A DNA stretch of 64,000 nucleotides from assembly GCA_028278645.1 (NCBI GenBank), contig JANQDZ010000014.1:28088-92087 (forward strand), written 5' to 3'. Position 1 is the first letter of the stretch. Each line of letters opens with the position of its first letter. Position numbers and translations under genes: made by a program. Below the pieces are notes generated by a model that searched no databases, was not told the DNA's origin, and worked only from the letters and a program-made list of their open reading frames with translations. Below are positions 34,501 through 43,274 of the stretch, piece after piece. This stretch comes from Longimicrobiales bacterium (GTDB lineage Bacteria > Gemmatimonadota > Gemmatimonadetes > Longimicrobiales > Gaopeijiaceae).

Positions 34501-35530
34501 CTGCGGTCCCGGCTACGACCAGGCTCCCGCGTCCCGTGGCGTGGGTGTCACGGATCCTTCCTCCGGTTCCCGTTTCGGCGCCCGGGAAGGGAGCCACTCC
34601 GGAAGGGAAGTTGTGGGTTTCCGCTGTGAACAGGATGTCGTGGTCGACCTCCCTCTCGAGGAGGGGGGATGGCCCGTTCACGTCCCTGGGGATTAAGGTC
34701 CGAACAGGATAACCCTGAATGGAGCTCGAGTTGTCCTTGAACGCGATGACGCTGTTGGACGGGTTCGCCTCAAGGGGCCGGGTGACTACGGCGATCAGGT
34801 GGTCCGGGATCTCCTGGCCGCCGATCACGAGCCGCCCTTTGAAGAACCAGTGCCGGGAATGCTCACTGTTGGATTGAGCAATATCAAAAGCTTCGACGGA
34901 CGTCGGATCTCGTCCGATTCGGTTGGCAAAGAGGTCGGTGTAATACTCCAGGTCCCAGTCGTCGAATGCCAGACCCAACTCCCTGTTCACCCTCTCAAGG
35001 GCACCTCGGCCCTCAGCAAGAATGGGGATGGTGAAGACCTCCTCCGGCGACATCCCCGTTTCGAAGGAGGTCAGGGCCTGGGGATACCGGGTCTCTGTCA
35101 TCCGGTCGTGGACGAGGGACAGAAAGGCTGAGACCTCGAACTCCTCCAGTGGTTTATCTCTGTGGAGCAAGAACCGGCGAGAACGCTCTATGCGCTGGAT
35201 TTTCTTCAACCCACAGCCGTGACAGATTCCCACCGCGTTGGTGGACCAGGCTGTTGTGAAGTTCATCCTCGGTCCCACCTCCAGGACCTCTCCGTCTCCG
35301 GCCAGGAAGCTCTCCCGTCCGAACCCGTCCGGGTGGAATGTCTCGGCGAGAAGCCAGGTGAGGGTTTCCACTTCCGGATCGGTCAGCGGTTCGGAGGACT
35401 GGACGTAAAAGCAGGATTCGGTTCGGAGATCCCGAAGGGGGGCGGTCAACTCCTCACCGGCCCTTCGAAGCAGGTGCTTGGTTTGGGAGGCTGAGAAGCC
35501 TGGAGCGCGGAAGAACTGGAGAAGACTCAT
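31592..35530 (-). CDS. purL: Phosphoribosylformylglycinamidine synthase, single-chain form
   Basis: A 1312-residue enzyme, close to the E. coli PurL length, begun at ATG 35530 (MSLLQFFRAPGFSASQTKHL). It uses glutamine and ATP to turn FGAR into FGAM in purine synthesis. N-terminal and linker domains (to about residue 215) carry DIAQSNSEHSRHWFFKGRL. The synthase part shows TAETHNFPSGVAPFPGAETG, SIHDQGAGGNCNVLKEIVEP and the duplicated half with DVAVIAQSHFGVTGGATAIG. The C-terminal glutaminase holds nucleophile Cys in GICNGCQLSALLGWVP, then VAHGEG and MPHPERSFLS. No other purine gene lies nearby. No clear Shine-Dalgarno site precedes the ATG. Confidence 0.97.
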   Translation of the reverse strand: MSLLQFFRAPGFSASQTKHLLRRAGEELTAPLRDLRTESCFYVQSSEPLTDPEVETLTWLLAETFHPDGFGRESFLAGDGEVLEVGPRMNFTTAWSTNAVGICHGCGLKKIQRIERSRRFLLHRDKPLEEFEVSAFLSLVHDRMTETRYPQALTSFETGMSPEEVFTIPILAEGRGALERVNRELGLAFDDWDLEYYTDLFANRIGRDPTSVEAFDIAQSNSEHSRHWFFKGRLVIGGQEIPDHLIAVVTRPLEANPSNSVIAFKDNSSSIQGYPVRTLIPRDVNGPSPLLEREVDHDILFTAETHNFPSGVAPFPGAETGTGGRIRDTHATGRGSLVVAGTAAYCVGNLQIPGYSLPWEDPGFRYPTNLASALAIEIEASDGASDYGNKFGEPVIQGYTRSFGLRLPNGERREWIKPIMFSGGIGQMDARHREKGQPEVGMLVVKLGGPAYRIGMGGGAASSMVQGENVEELDFNAVQRGDAEMEQKVNRVIRACVEMGENNPIISIHDQGAGGNCNVLKEIVEPAGAQIDVRSIPVGDDTLSVMEIWGAEYQENDALLIKPESQDLFQSLCDREKVPVAFVGRITGDGRIVLYDARTDSTPVNMDLDHVLGAMPQKTFELERIQPEVEALDLPPDLEFRDALDRVLRLLSVGSKRFLTNKVDRCVSGLVARQQCAGPLQLTVADVAVIAQSHFGVTGGATAIGEQPIKGLLDPLSMARVTVGEALTNLVWAKVSALEHVKCSGNWMWAAKLPGEGAALHDAAVAMAQVMEELGIAVDGGKDSLSMAALAPTADGGEETVKAPGSLVVSAYATCPDITKTVTPDLKLPGRGEIFFVDLGSGRNRLGASALAHVFGQVGESSPDLEDPTLLKGAFETIQSLIDDRVITAGHDRSDGGLITTLLEMAFAGNCGIEVQLEGLGSGSDQLHPAAPLPLLFSEELGLVFEAPAEEGDRVREAFWSVGVPCPTIGTTVAEPQIRIQVGDHLVLDEAMTELRDVWEETSYQLDRLQADPDHVEEERRGLHARSGPTFTVPYTVSHTPQEVLAQAERPKVAVVREEGSNSDREMSSAFHLAGFEVWDVSMSDLLTGRIRLDSFRGLGFPGGFAYADVLDSAKGWAGVIRFNPDLLEQFREFHDRDDTFSLGICNGCQLSALLGWVPWSGIETRVQPRFIQNSSGRFESRFATVRVMESPSIMLREMAGATLGIWVAHGEGRAYFPDREIQDRVLEQGLAPVRFVDDQGNPTTEYPMNPNGSPKGIAALTSVDGRHLAIMPHPERSFLSWQWGWIPEEWKGQTTASPWLKIFQNAREWCE

Positions 35531-35644
35531 TCGAGGTGGCGTCGACGGTGGATTGGACTGGGACGGACCCAAGATACGAAACAAAGCCCCGGGAGGCTTC
35601 CCCCCCGAGGCTCGCTCATGGAATACCCCTTATGGGTCGGGCCT

Positions 35645-36895
35645 TCAACCTTCTTTCATCTCGGCCAGGAGCTCGTCCACGATCTCGTCCAGAGCCTCCT
35701 CGCGTCTGTTCTTCCCGCGAATGACTCCTTCGTGATCTAGGATGAAGATGGTGGGCCAACCGTACACCCCCCACTTGGTCGAGATGGGTCCGGAGGTGCT
35801 TCCGCCATCCCAGAAGGACGGCCAGGTGATCTGTTCTCGTTCGATGGCCTCGCGATACGTATCGGCCGGATCGGAATTCACGCCCACCAGGGCGAACGGC
35901 TCATCTGCCAATCTGCTTACGAGCGACCGCTCGTGCGGGTACATGCCCCGGCAGGGGCCTCACCAATCTCCCCAGAAGTAGAAGACCGTCACATTCCCCT
36001 TGAAGTCGCTGAGCCGCATCTCGTTTCCGTCAACGTCGGCTCCGACGATCTCAGGCGCCGGTTGACCGACCGCCAGCTCTTCCGATGTGTGTGCGGTTAG
36101 GTGGGCATAGGCCACGGCTCCGTAGGTCGATCCCTCCATGGGGATGTCCCCGTACTCGTCGATGAGGAGCTGGAGATCCGCGTCGATCTCGGCCTTCGGA
36201 TCGGAATCCTCTTCCGCCTCGGCGTCCTCCTCAGCTTCGGGGTCCTCCGGGAGGCCGTACTCCGCGCGTAAGTCCTCGAACCGGAGCCGGGAAATCGCCC
36301 TGGACGCGGGGTAGTAGATGGCCGCAGCCCGGACGTTGGCATGGGGGGATTCCTCCCGGAGTCTGCCCAGGTACTCCTCGGACTGTTCATCGGAGAAGAA
36401 GTAGCTGCTCGCTGCCAGCTTCTCGATGTGGGGGGACTCGGCGTATTCCTGGAAGATGGCGTCGGCCTGCTCGGCGATCTTTGCTTGCTTTTTTTCTTCC
36501 CAGGCCTCCAGGTCTTCCTCGTCCCGGTCCGGCATCGACTCCCTGGACATCACCCAGATCTTCGCTTCCAGGGCGGCTCCGGTACCCCAGTGTTCCTCCG
36601 CCAGGGAGGCGTATCGAGGTATGAAAGACTCGGTCAGAGCGGTGTACTCGTCCCTCCTGGCCTCCAGCAGCTTCCTGTGCGCCGCCCGCTCCGCCGAATC
36701 CGGCTGTTCCGACAGCTCGGGGAGGGAGTCTTGGCTCTCTGACAGGGCTTCTGTCGCTTCCTCGTACTCCGTCTCGATGGCAGCGAAGGCTTCGGAGGCG
36801 ACCTCCTCCGCGTTGGAGCAACCTGAGGTCGCGGTCAGGATCATCAGGAGGAGAACCGGGAAGGGTCGAAGCAGCCTCAAAAGACTTCGTCTCAC
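35645..36895 (-). CDS. TlpA-like thioredoxin-fold lipoprotein with in-frame UGA (candidate selenoprotein)
   Basis: Read from GTG 36895 (AGAGGTG upstream), the chain has lipobox TSGC at Cys26, a helical charged region, and from about residue 280 a TlpA/AhpC-TSA thioredoxin fold (GQPAPEIVGADVDGNEMRLS, then VTVFYFWGDW). Codon 312 is TGA (35960-35962), exactly where the family has the first Cys of W-C-G-P-C. The same frame continues with GPCRGMYPHERSLVSRLADE, the cis-Pro loop GWPTIFILD and a normal stop at 35645, with no other defect. Thus the redox motif would be U-G-P-C. A hairpin with a GGUC loop lies 32-35 bases after the UGA. The alternative is a nonsense mutation (TGC to TGA) or a sequencing error. 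Confidence 0.8.
35919..35934 (-). promoter_or_regulatory. SECIS-like hairpin downstream of UGA codon
   Basis: On the coding strand ACGAGC-GGTC-GCTCGT forms a six-pair stem with a GGUC tetraloop; two more pairs (GC/GC) form below a two-base bulge, using 35935-35936 and 35915-35916. The loop starts 32 bases after the UGA, within the 16-37 base range described for bacterial selenocysteine elements, whose apical loop normally has a G at its first or second position. A second small hairpin, GCCCC-TGCC-GGGGC (35945-35958), lies directly after the UGA. Confidence 0.55.
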
Positions 36896-37025
36896 GGCTT
36901 GGTCACCTCTTTCCTGGATCGGCTGATGGAACCAAAAGCCGGCCGGACCGGTGCGATCCCGTTCGGTCGGGCGAGGAATCGAAGCGCCGAGTGTAACGGG
37001 CCTGACAGGGTGCGACAAGAAGAAG

Positions 37026-37054
37026 ACCGGGCCCTTCCGACGGAAGGACCCGGT
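37026..37054 (-). terminator. Terminator after the ald / CoA-transferase operon
   Basis: ACCGGG-x-CCTTCC pairs with GGAAGG-x-CCCGGT around a three-base loop. On the minus strand it is followed by CTTCTTCTTGT, about 70 bases after the CoA-transferase stop codon. Confidence 0.75.
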
Positions 37055-37123
37055 CGCGGATGCGCTTCAGGAGGGAGCTTGGCGCTGCCCTCATTGACCT
37101 GACGATTGCCCTGACTCTCCGTG

Positions 37124-38422
37124 TCAGGTCAGAAGTTTCCGCTCCTTCGCTTGCTTCTCCAGATCGTCCTGGAAATCGGGATGGGCGATCTTGATCAACG
37201 CTTCGGCCCGTTCCCGGAGGTTCTTCCCGAAAATGTTGGCCGTGCCGAACTCCGTTACTACGTAATGGACGTCGGCTCTGCTGGTCACGACCCCGGCCCC
37301 AGGCTTCAGCATAGGAACGATCCTCGAGAGGGTCCCCCCCTTGGCTGTGGAAGAAACCGCGATGACCGGCTTTCCGCCCTTGGAACGGGCCGCACCCCGA
37401 ATGAAGTCCACCTGGCCCCCAAATCCTGAATAGATGTAGGTCCCGATGGAATCCGAGCACACCTGTCCGGTGAGGTCCACCTCCACCGCCGAGTTGATGG
37501 CGAGCATCTTCTCGTTTTGGGAGATGATGAAAGGGTCGTTCACATAGTCCACCGGGTGCGCCTCGATGAGCGGGTTGTTGTCCAGGAAATCGTAAAGCTC
37601 ATCGCTGCCCAGCGCGAAGGTGATGATGACCTTCCCCGGATGGAGTGTCTTCTTCGCCCCCGTCACCACGCCTCGTTCGATGGCCTTCATGGCTTGGTCC
37701 GACAGCATCTCGGTGTGGATTCCCAGGTCCAAGCTGCCGTCCATGGAGGCGAAGATGGCGTCGGGGATTCCGCCGATCCCCATCTGCACCGTCATTCCTG
37801 ATTCGATCAGGGGCAGGATGTTCCGGCTGATGGCCAGTTCCACCTCGTTGGGAGGTCCCGGTTCCAGCGTCGGGAGGGGTTCGGTGGCTTCGACGATGGC
37901 GTCTACGTTCCTCACATGCATGAACGAGTCCCCTAACACCCGGGGCATTTTCTCGTTCACCTGGGCAATGACATGCCTGGAGGCATTGCAGGCCGCCTTC
38001 GACGCCAGGGTCTCCACCCCCAGGCTCATGAACCCGTGCTCATCTGGAGGCGAGACGGCGATCATCGCCACGTCCACCGGTACTACCCGCTCGGTGAACA
38101 AACGCGGGATCATATAGAGAAAGATGGGCACGTAATCCGCCCGTCCGTCGTTGACCGCTTTCCTGTCGGCGGGCCCGACGAAGAGGGAATTATGGCGGAA
38201 ATGCCCTTTCATTTCGGGAGCCGAGAGTGGGTCGTCTCCGAGGAGGAGGACGTGGTTCAGCTGAACGTTCTCCAGCTCGGCCCGCCTGTCGGCAAGAGCC
38301 CTCACCAGTGTCTGGGGAATGGCGGCATTCCCGCCGTAGTACACTCGATCCCCGCTTTTTATCACCGACACCGCCTCTTCGGCGGTTTTTAGTTTCGCTT
38401 TGTAATCAGCAAGCCAGTTCAT
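37124..38422 (-). CDS. Acetyl-CoA hydrolase/transferase family (4-hydroxybutyrate CoA-transferase-like)
   Basis: A 432-residue family I CoA-transferase-like protein. It begins DYKAKLKTAEEAVSVIKSGD and has the N-terminal CoA-transferase domain with YYGGNAAIPQTLVRALADRR, then VDVAMIAVSPPDEHGFMSLG, MGIGGIPDAIFASM, and the C-terminal domain with GTYIYSGFGGQVDFIRGAAR and ADVHYVVTEFGTANIFGKNL, the last carrying the usual E-(Y/F)-G loop. These enzymes move CoA between acetyl-CoA and acids such as 4-hydroxybutyrate or butyrate, or hydrolyse acyl-CoA. It starts 14 bases after the alanine dehydrogenase gene, so the two are co-transcribed, suggesting a shared role in amino-acid carbon use. Confidence 0.9.
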   Translation of the reverse strand: MNWLADYKAKLKTAEEAVSVIKSGDRVYYGGNAAIPQTLVRALADRRAELENVQLNHVLLLGDDPLSAPEMKGHFRHNSLFVGPADRKAVNDGRADYVPIFLYMIPRLFTERVVPVDVAMIAVSPPDEHGFMSLGVETLASKAACNASRHVIAQVNEKMPRVLGDSFMHVRNVDAIVEATEPLPTLEPGPPNEVELAISRNILPLIESGMTVQMGIGGIPDAIFASMDGSLDLGIHTEMLSDQAMKAIERGVVTGAKKTLHPGKVIITFALGSDELYDFLDNNPLIEAHPVDYVNDPFIISQNEKMLAINSAVEVDLTGQVCSDSIGTYIYSGFGGQVDFIRGAARSKGGKPVIAVSSTAKGGTLSRIVPMLKPGAGVVTSRADVHYVVTEFGTANIFGKNLRERAEALIKIAHPDFQDDLEKQAKERKLLT

Positions 38423-38436
38423 GGTTCACCCCCCAA

Positions 38437-39552
38437 TCACAGGAGGCCTTGAAGAGGAGTAGATGGAATTCCGAAATGTTCCCCAAGGCCGGGATCGACC
38501 ATGGTCCCTTTGAAGGTATAAACTGCACCGGCCAGCGCCGGGTCGTCTTTGAGGGCTCCTTCGAGTCCCTTCTTGGCCAGGGCCTTTACATACGGTAGTG
38601 CTGCGTTCGTCAGGACCCGGGATGCCGTCCGAGGCACGTTGGCCGTCATGTTGGGGACGCAGTAGTGGACCACGCCGTGCTGCATGAAGGTGGGCCGGTC
38701 CAAGGTCGTGGGGCGGGTGGTTGCCACACACCCTCCCTGGTCCACGGAAACGTCGATGATGACGCTGCCCGGTTTCATGTTCTTGACCATTTCCTCGGTG
38801 ATGAGGTGGGGGGTCCTCCGTCCGGGTTTCAGGACCGCTCCCACGATCACGTCGGCTATCTGCGAATAGCGGGCCAAGCGCTCCGTGGTGGAGACGGCTG
38901 TCACCGGCCGACCAATGAGGTCGCGACTCAACGACCTCAATTGGGCCATGTCGTCATCGACCACCAGAACGTGGGCGCCGTCCCCAAGGGCGGACCGGGC
39001 CGCGGCGAACCCGACGGTGCCTGCTCCGATGATCAGGACTGTCGAAGGCGGGACCCCCGGGACGTTCCCGATTAGGATGCCCCGACCACCCTTTGTGGTC
39101 TGCAGATAGTGTGTGGCGAGGGGGATGGCCATCTGGCCCGCCATTTCACTGAACGGATTCAGGACCGGAAAATCCCCGGTCTCGTCGGTGACGACCTCGT
39201 AGCCGATGAGGGTGCTCTCCAACTCCATGAACCGGTCCACGTTTTCTTTCGGGATCACTGCCAGGTGTTGAAAGGCGATGATTGTTCCACCAGGCTTTAG
39301 CAAGTCCAGCTCCTCGGTGGACGGCCGGCTGACCCGACAAACCAGATCGGACCGATGGTACGGCTCCTCCGGCGAGTACACGATCTGGGCCCCTGCCTCT
39401 TCGAAATCATGGTCGGTGAAGTGGGCTGGGACCCCAGCGCCTTTCTCCACATAGACGGCGTGCCCCTCCGCGGTGAGTTGGGACACGGCGAAGGGGGACA
39501 ATCCTACCCGGTTCTCCTGGCGGTGAATCTCTCTCGGCACGCCGATGACCAT
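38437..39552 (-). CDS. ald: Alanine dehydrogenase
   Basis: A 371-residue NAD-dependent enzyme; ATG 39552 is chosen because GGAGG precedes it and the family starts MVIGVPREIHRQENRVGLSP. Other signatures: GHAVYVEKGAGVPAHFTDHD, the substrate loop LKPGGTIIAFQHLAVIPKEN with His, the NAD-binding LIIGAGTVGFAAARSALGDG, and VIVGAVLKPGRRTPHLITEE. It converts alanine to pyruvate and ammonia reversibly. The usual residues for the pyruvate site (Arg15, Lys about 75 in this family) appear conserved, although the Lys position here reads Q-H-L in the loop IAFQHLA, where many have TYLHLA. It heads a two-gene operon with the CoA-transferase. Confidence 0.94.
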   Translation of the reverse strand: MVIGVPREIHRQENRVGLSPFAVSQLTAEGHAVYVEKGAGVPAHFTDHDFEEAGAQIVYSPEEPYHRSDLVCRVSRPSTEELDLLKPGGTIIAFQHLAVIPKENVDRFMELESTLIGYEVVTDETGDFPVLNPFSEMAGQMAIPLATHYLQTTKGGRGILIGNVPGVPPSTVLIIGAGTVGFAAARSALGDGAHVLVVDDDMAQLRSLSRDLIGRPVTAVSTTERLARYSQIADVIVGAVLKPGRRTPHLITEEMVKNMKPGSVIIDVSVDQGGCVATTRPTTLDRPTFMQHGVVHYCVPNMTANVPRTASRVLTNAALPYVKALAKKGLEGALKDDPALAGAVYTFKGTMVDPGLGEHFGIPSTPLQGLL

Positions 39553-39751
39553 GGCTCTCGCCTCCGAAATGGTCGGGTTTCGATGGTTCACGCGTCTCCG
39601 CAGGATGGCAATCTTCGTGCCTGCGGATCCGACGACGAAGGAATCCCTGAATGATAGCCTGATCTTGCCGATTCGCGCATCCCGGCGTCCATTGATTATC
39701 TCACGCTCCAGATGATCGAACGGAACCATCTACCTCCCCCGAGGCACGATT

Positions 39752-41392
39752 ATGGCCGATCTCAACCCGACCCGAACGGTGTTCGGCGCCCTCCTCATCA
39801 CCGTGTTGTTCCTGGGCGGCCTACCGGATGTGGCTCCCGCCCAGACGAATGAGGGGGCCCAATTCCGGGTCACCTACCCTGCCTCCGCCCACGACGGCCC
39901 CATTACCGGGCGGGTGTTCGTGATGATCTCCGAGACCGACACCCGGGAACCACGCCTCCAGATCGGACGGGAGGGTACTCCTTTCTTCGGACGAGATGTG
40001 AAGGCCCTGGCCCCGGGGGAGTACGGGATCATCGATGTCACGGATATCGGGTCACCGCTGGAGAGCCTCTCCGAGCTCCCGGCCGGGGACTATTTCGTCC
40101 AGGGGATGGTGAACATCTATACCGAGTTCCGGCGGGCAGACGGGCACGTCGTGTGGATGCACAACGACCAATGGGAGGGTCAAGCCTTCCAGCGTTCTCC
40201 GGGGAATCTTTACAGCGACGTAGTGAGAGTCCATCTGGATCCATCGGCCGGGTTTGATGTGGAGCTGGAAGCCAAGAACGTCATTCCCCCTATCCCATTC
40301 CCGGAGGACACAGAGTGGGTGAAGAGGTTCCGGTTCGAGAGCCCCATGCTTTCGGAGTTCTGGGGACAACCCATTTACCTCGGAGCTACGGTCCTACTGC
40401 CAAGGGACTATGAGGAGAGCACCATCTCCTATCCGGTCCTCTACAAACAAGGCCATTTCTCCACCGGAGCCCCCCTACGCTTCAGAGAGGGAACCGAGAT
40501 CTATGAGGAATGGCTCGCCGACGATTTCCCGAGAATGATGGTGGTGACCTTTCAGCATCCCACGCCCTACTTCGACGATTCCTACGCTGTGAACTCCGTG
40601 AACGTGGGCCCTTATGGCTCGGCCATCATTGAAGAGTTGATTCCGGAAATCGAACGCCGGTTCAGGACCATCCAAGAGCCCTGGGCTCGGTGGCTGGATG
40701 GCGGGTCCACCGGGGGATGGGAATCGCTGGCGTTGCAGCTCTTTTACCCGGACTTTTTCGGGGGAGTTTGGTCATATTGCCCCGATCCGGTGACCTTCAC
40801 GAACGTTGAGGGCTTCAACATCTACGAGGACGAGAACGCGTACTACAAAACCAGAGGGTGGCGGAAGGTGCCGATCGTGAACTCCCGAGACGTGGACGGG
40901 ACCATGCGGATGACCTCCCGGCAGCGGAACTATTACGAGCTGGCCAAGGGCACAAAGGGCAGGAGTGGGGAGCAGCTGGACATCTGGTCGGCTGTTTACG
41001 GGCCTTTGGGGGACGACGGCTACTTCAAGCCTCTGTTCGACAAGCGGACGGGCGACATCGATCCGTCCGTTGCCGAGTATTGGAGGGAAAACTACGACCT
41101 CCTGGAGTACATGAAGCGGAACTGGTCCTGGCTGGGTCCCAAGATCCAAGGAAAGATCCACATCTACATGGGGGATATGGACACATACCGGCTGGAACAA
41201 GCAGTGTACGAGATGGATGCCTGGATGAAGACCACCACGGACCCCCACTACCGTGGCTTCTTTATGTACGGGGATCGGAAGCCACATTGTTGGAGTGGTC
41301 CGGTGTCCACCGCGGATAGGTTGAAGGAGATGGCCATGCATGGGCTCCGGTTCAAACCGGAGGGTACGACCACGCCGTGGTGGACCTACTGA
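39752..41392 (+). CDS. Secreted esterase-like alpha/beta hydrolase
   Basis: A 546-residue protein with a signal peptide (TVFGALLITVLFLGGLPDVA, cut near PAQTNEG about residue 31). An N-terminal beta domain (about 35-190; GRVFVMISETDTREPRLQIG) is followed by an esterase D-like hydrolase. It has YPVLYKQGHFSTGAP, an alpha/beta core with VGPYGSAIIEELIPEIERRF and a nucleophile serine in DGGSTGGWESLALQLFYPDF. The Asp and His may be MGDMDTYRLEQ and DRKPHCWSG. This arrangement is common among exported hydrolases of Gemmatimonadota. Substrate unknown. It reads divergently from the alanine dehydrogenase gene. Confidence 0.8.
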   Translation: MADLNPTRTVFGALLITVLFLGGLPDVAPAQTNEGAQFRVTYPASAHDGPITGRVFVMISETDTREPRLQIGREGTPFFGRDVKALAPGEYGIIDVTDIGSPLESLSELPAGDYFVQGMVNIYTEFRRADGHVVWMHNDQWEGQAFQRSPGNLYSDVVRVHLDPSAGFDVELEAKNVIPPIPFPEDTEWVKRFRFESPMLSEFWGQPIYLGATVLLPRDYEESTISYPVLYKQGHFSTGAPLRFREGTEIYEEWLADDFPRMMVVTFQHPTPYFDDSYAVNSVNVGPYGSAIIEELIPEIERRFRTIQEPWARWLDGGSTGGWESLALQLFYPDFFGGVWSYCPDPVTFTNVEGFNIYEDENAYYKTRGWRKVPIVNSRDVDGTMRMTSRQRNYYELAKGTKGRSGEQLDIWSAVYGPLGDDGYFKPLFDKRTGDIDPSVAEYWRENYDLLEYMKRNWSWLGPKIQGKIHIYMGDMDTYRLEQAVYEMDAWMKTTTDPHYRGFFMYGDRKPHCWSGPVSTADRLKEMAMHGLRFKPEGTTTPWWTY

Positions 41393-41406
41393 TGGGTTAA
41401 AAAGGG

Positions 41407-41516
41407 ACCGACTCCCGCACACCCCTTGCGGCTCCGACTACGGCTCAAAAGCGGCATCCGCCAGGAGCCTGTGTCCAGACGCCGCAGAGTCGCGTCAGGG
41501 GTGCGCGGGAGCCGGT
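41407..41516. repeat. 110 bp long inverted repeat between convergent genes
   Basis: ACCGACTCCCGCACACCCCT (41407-41426) matches the reverse complement of 41497-41516 at 18 of 20 bases; both differences become G-U pairs in a minus-strand transcript. The 70-base interior is rich in short GC palindromes and has no coding frame of note. It lies between two gene ends and could serve as a terminator or be a repeat-family member. Its sequence differs from the element at 12137-12413. Confidence 0.5.
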
Positions 41517-41558
41517 TCCGGTCGTCACCTCAGTCCACCACCGAGGCTCCGACTGCGT

Positions 41559-43133
41559 TTACCGGTTGAAGTACCTCTCACCCGTCCGGGCCGGTAGCCG
41601 GCACTGGGGCCAGCTTCGGGGCTCGCCGGTCCTGGGATCCGTACCGAGGGTACGGGTGTCTCTTGGAAGCATCTCCTCTTCCTCCGAGGCCAGGTAGGTC
41701 AGCATCGCGGTAAGGGTGGCGTTGTTCATGACGTCGTCCATCACCAGCTTGTCGAAAGTGTCCAGGTTGGTGTGCCAGGTGTACGGGCTATAGGACCAGC
41801 TCAGGGAGCTGAGGCTGAAGGCCGGCACGCCGGCGCATACGAACGACGCATAGTCCGACCCTCCCCCTCCGGGGGACCCGGGGATCGTGAGGTCGATATG
41901 CCGGGTGATCTCCCCGGGGATAGATGAGAGCCAATCCCCGAAGAAGGCTCCAGCCCCGGTGAATCCCTGCATGGATATGCTCACGACTCGGCCCGTGCCG
42001 TTGTCTTGGTTGAAGACGGCTTGGATATTCTCAACGATTTCCGGGTGGTCCGCGACAAAGGCCCTGGAGCCGTTCAGGCCCTGCTCTTCACTATTCCAAA
42101 GGCCGGCGATAATTGAACGCTTGGGGTTGGGATAGGCCTCGCTGAGGATTCGGAGTGTCTCCATCATGTTGATGCTTCCGGAGTTGTTGTCGGTGGCTCC
42201 GGATCCCCCATCCCAGGTGTCGAAGTGGGCGGAAAGGATGATGTATTCCTCCGGCTTCTCCGTTCCCCTGACAGACCCCATGACGTTGAACGTTGGAGCC
42301 GGCTCTCCGAAGCTGGCTTCAGCCTCCACCTGGATAACCGGACCCTGGTCATTCTCAGCCAGACGATAAAGGAGACCGTAGTCCTCACAGCTCATGCTGA
42401 TGGTGGGGACGGTTCTTGTGGACGCGCTGAAGATCCTTCGCACCCCCCAGCCACCGGGCCAGGAGGAGTTGATGATGCCCACGGCGCCCGCCTCTTCGAG
42501 GGCTTGTGGCCCGAACCCGACGGCCTGAGCTGCGGCCTGCAGGCTGCTTCGGTAGCTCTGTTGGCGAGCCTGGCGGTCCGACTGAAGTCGCTGAAACGAA
42601 CCGGGTGCGGCGAACTCCTCCCAGTTGTCATTGGGCCGGCAACTGAGCTCGGCCGGGCCAAGGAGGACGAACTTTCCGTCCACGGACGAAAGGATTGCCG
42701 AGGCCTCCTCCGGAGTGAACGAGGCAGGAACAGCCACTACCTCCCCCGTCACGGGGCCGTTTGTTCCGGGGCTCCATGCCAAGATCATGGCGTCGAGGCT
42801 TCGAATGCGTGGCTCTAGGAGGTCGACGTGGGTTATGCCCCTCTCCCAGGACGGCCAGGTGCCGTACTCGTCCTTCCATCCCTCGTACCCCCACTCTTCG
42901 AACTTCTTGATGACCCAATCGGCGCCGGCGTCGTACCCGGGGCTGCCCGGAAGGCGAGGACCGATGGAGTCGGCGAGGGTTTGAGAAAGAGCGTAAGCCT
43001 GGGAGTTTACCATTCCTTCTTCCCAGATGGCTTTTATGACCGGGTCCTCGGTCGGGAACTGTTGGGCTCCCAGTGCCGGGGCTGACAGCAAAAGGGCTGC
43101 CGCCCAGACCAAGAAGCGTCGAGGCTTCTTCAT
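41559..43133 (-). CDS. Secreted M28-family zinc aminopeptidase
   Basis: A 524-residue exopeptidase started at ATG 43133, directly after GGAGGTAAGG; signal peptide RRFLVWAAALLLSAPALGAQ. A PA-type insert (about 120-260) precedes the peptidase domain. Zinc ligands appear in order: SAHFDTWDGGSGATDNNSGS (His and bridging Asp), LWNSEEQGLNGSRAFV (catalytic Glu and ligand Glu), and later GGGSDYASFVCAGVPAFSLS (Asp) and YTWHTNLDTFDKL (His). It should trim amino acids from peptides in the periplasm or outside the cell. It is convergent with the esterase gene and follows the propeller lipoprotein on its own strand without an obvious shared operon. Confidence 0.92.
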   Translation of the reverse strand: MKKPRRFLVWAAALLLSAPALGAQQFPTEDPVIKAIWEEGMVNSQAYALSQTLADSIGPRLPGSPGYDAGADWVIKKFEEWGYEGWKDEYGTWPSWERGITHVDLLEPRIRSLDAMILAWSPGTNGPVTGEVVAVPASFTPEEASAILSSVDGKFVLLGPAELSCRPNDNWEEFAAPGSFQRLQSDRQARQQSYRSSLQAAAQAVGFGPQALEEAGAVGIINSSWPGGWGVRRIFSASTRTVPTISMSCEDYGLLYRLAENDQGPVIQVEAEASFGEPAPTFNVMGSVRGTEKPEEYIILSAHFDTWDGGSGATDNNSGSINMMETLRILSEAYPNPKRSIIAGLWNSEEQGLNGSRAFVADHPEIVENIQAVFNQDNGTGRVVSISMQGFTGAGAFFGDWLSSIPGEITRHIDLTIPGSPGGGGSDYASFVCAGVPAFSLSSLSWSYSPYTWHTNLDTFDKLVMDDVMNNATLTAMLTYLASEEEEMLPRDTRTLGTDPRTGEPRSWPQCRLPARTGERYFNR

Positions 43134-43274
43134 CCTTACCTCCAAATTGTGGGCCTAGGATTTCGGGGGAACGAAGGAAGATATAAAACTTCTGCGCAGT
43201 TCCGAAGGCGTGGACCTGGACAAACGGCGGGATCTGCCGTTTAGGCCCGATGTCTTTTTGCCAGCTAATCCCCG

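Noticed and set aside
35645..35944. Separate short gene starting at ATG 35944
   Set aside because: It would begin in the middle of a thioredoxin fold, without the first strand or ribosome site; the same frame continues upstream through one UGA, so it is the second part of one gene.
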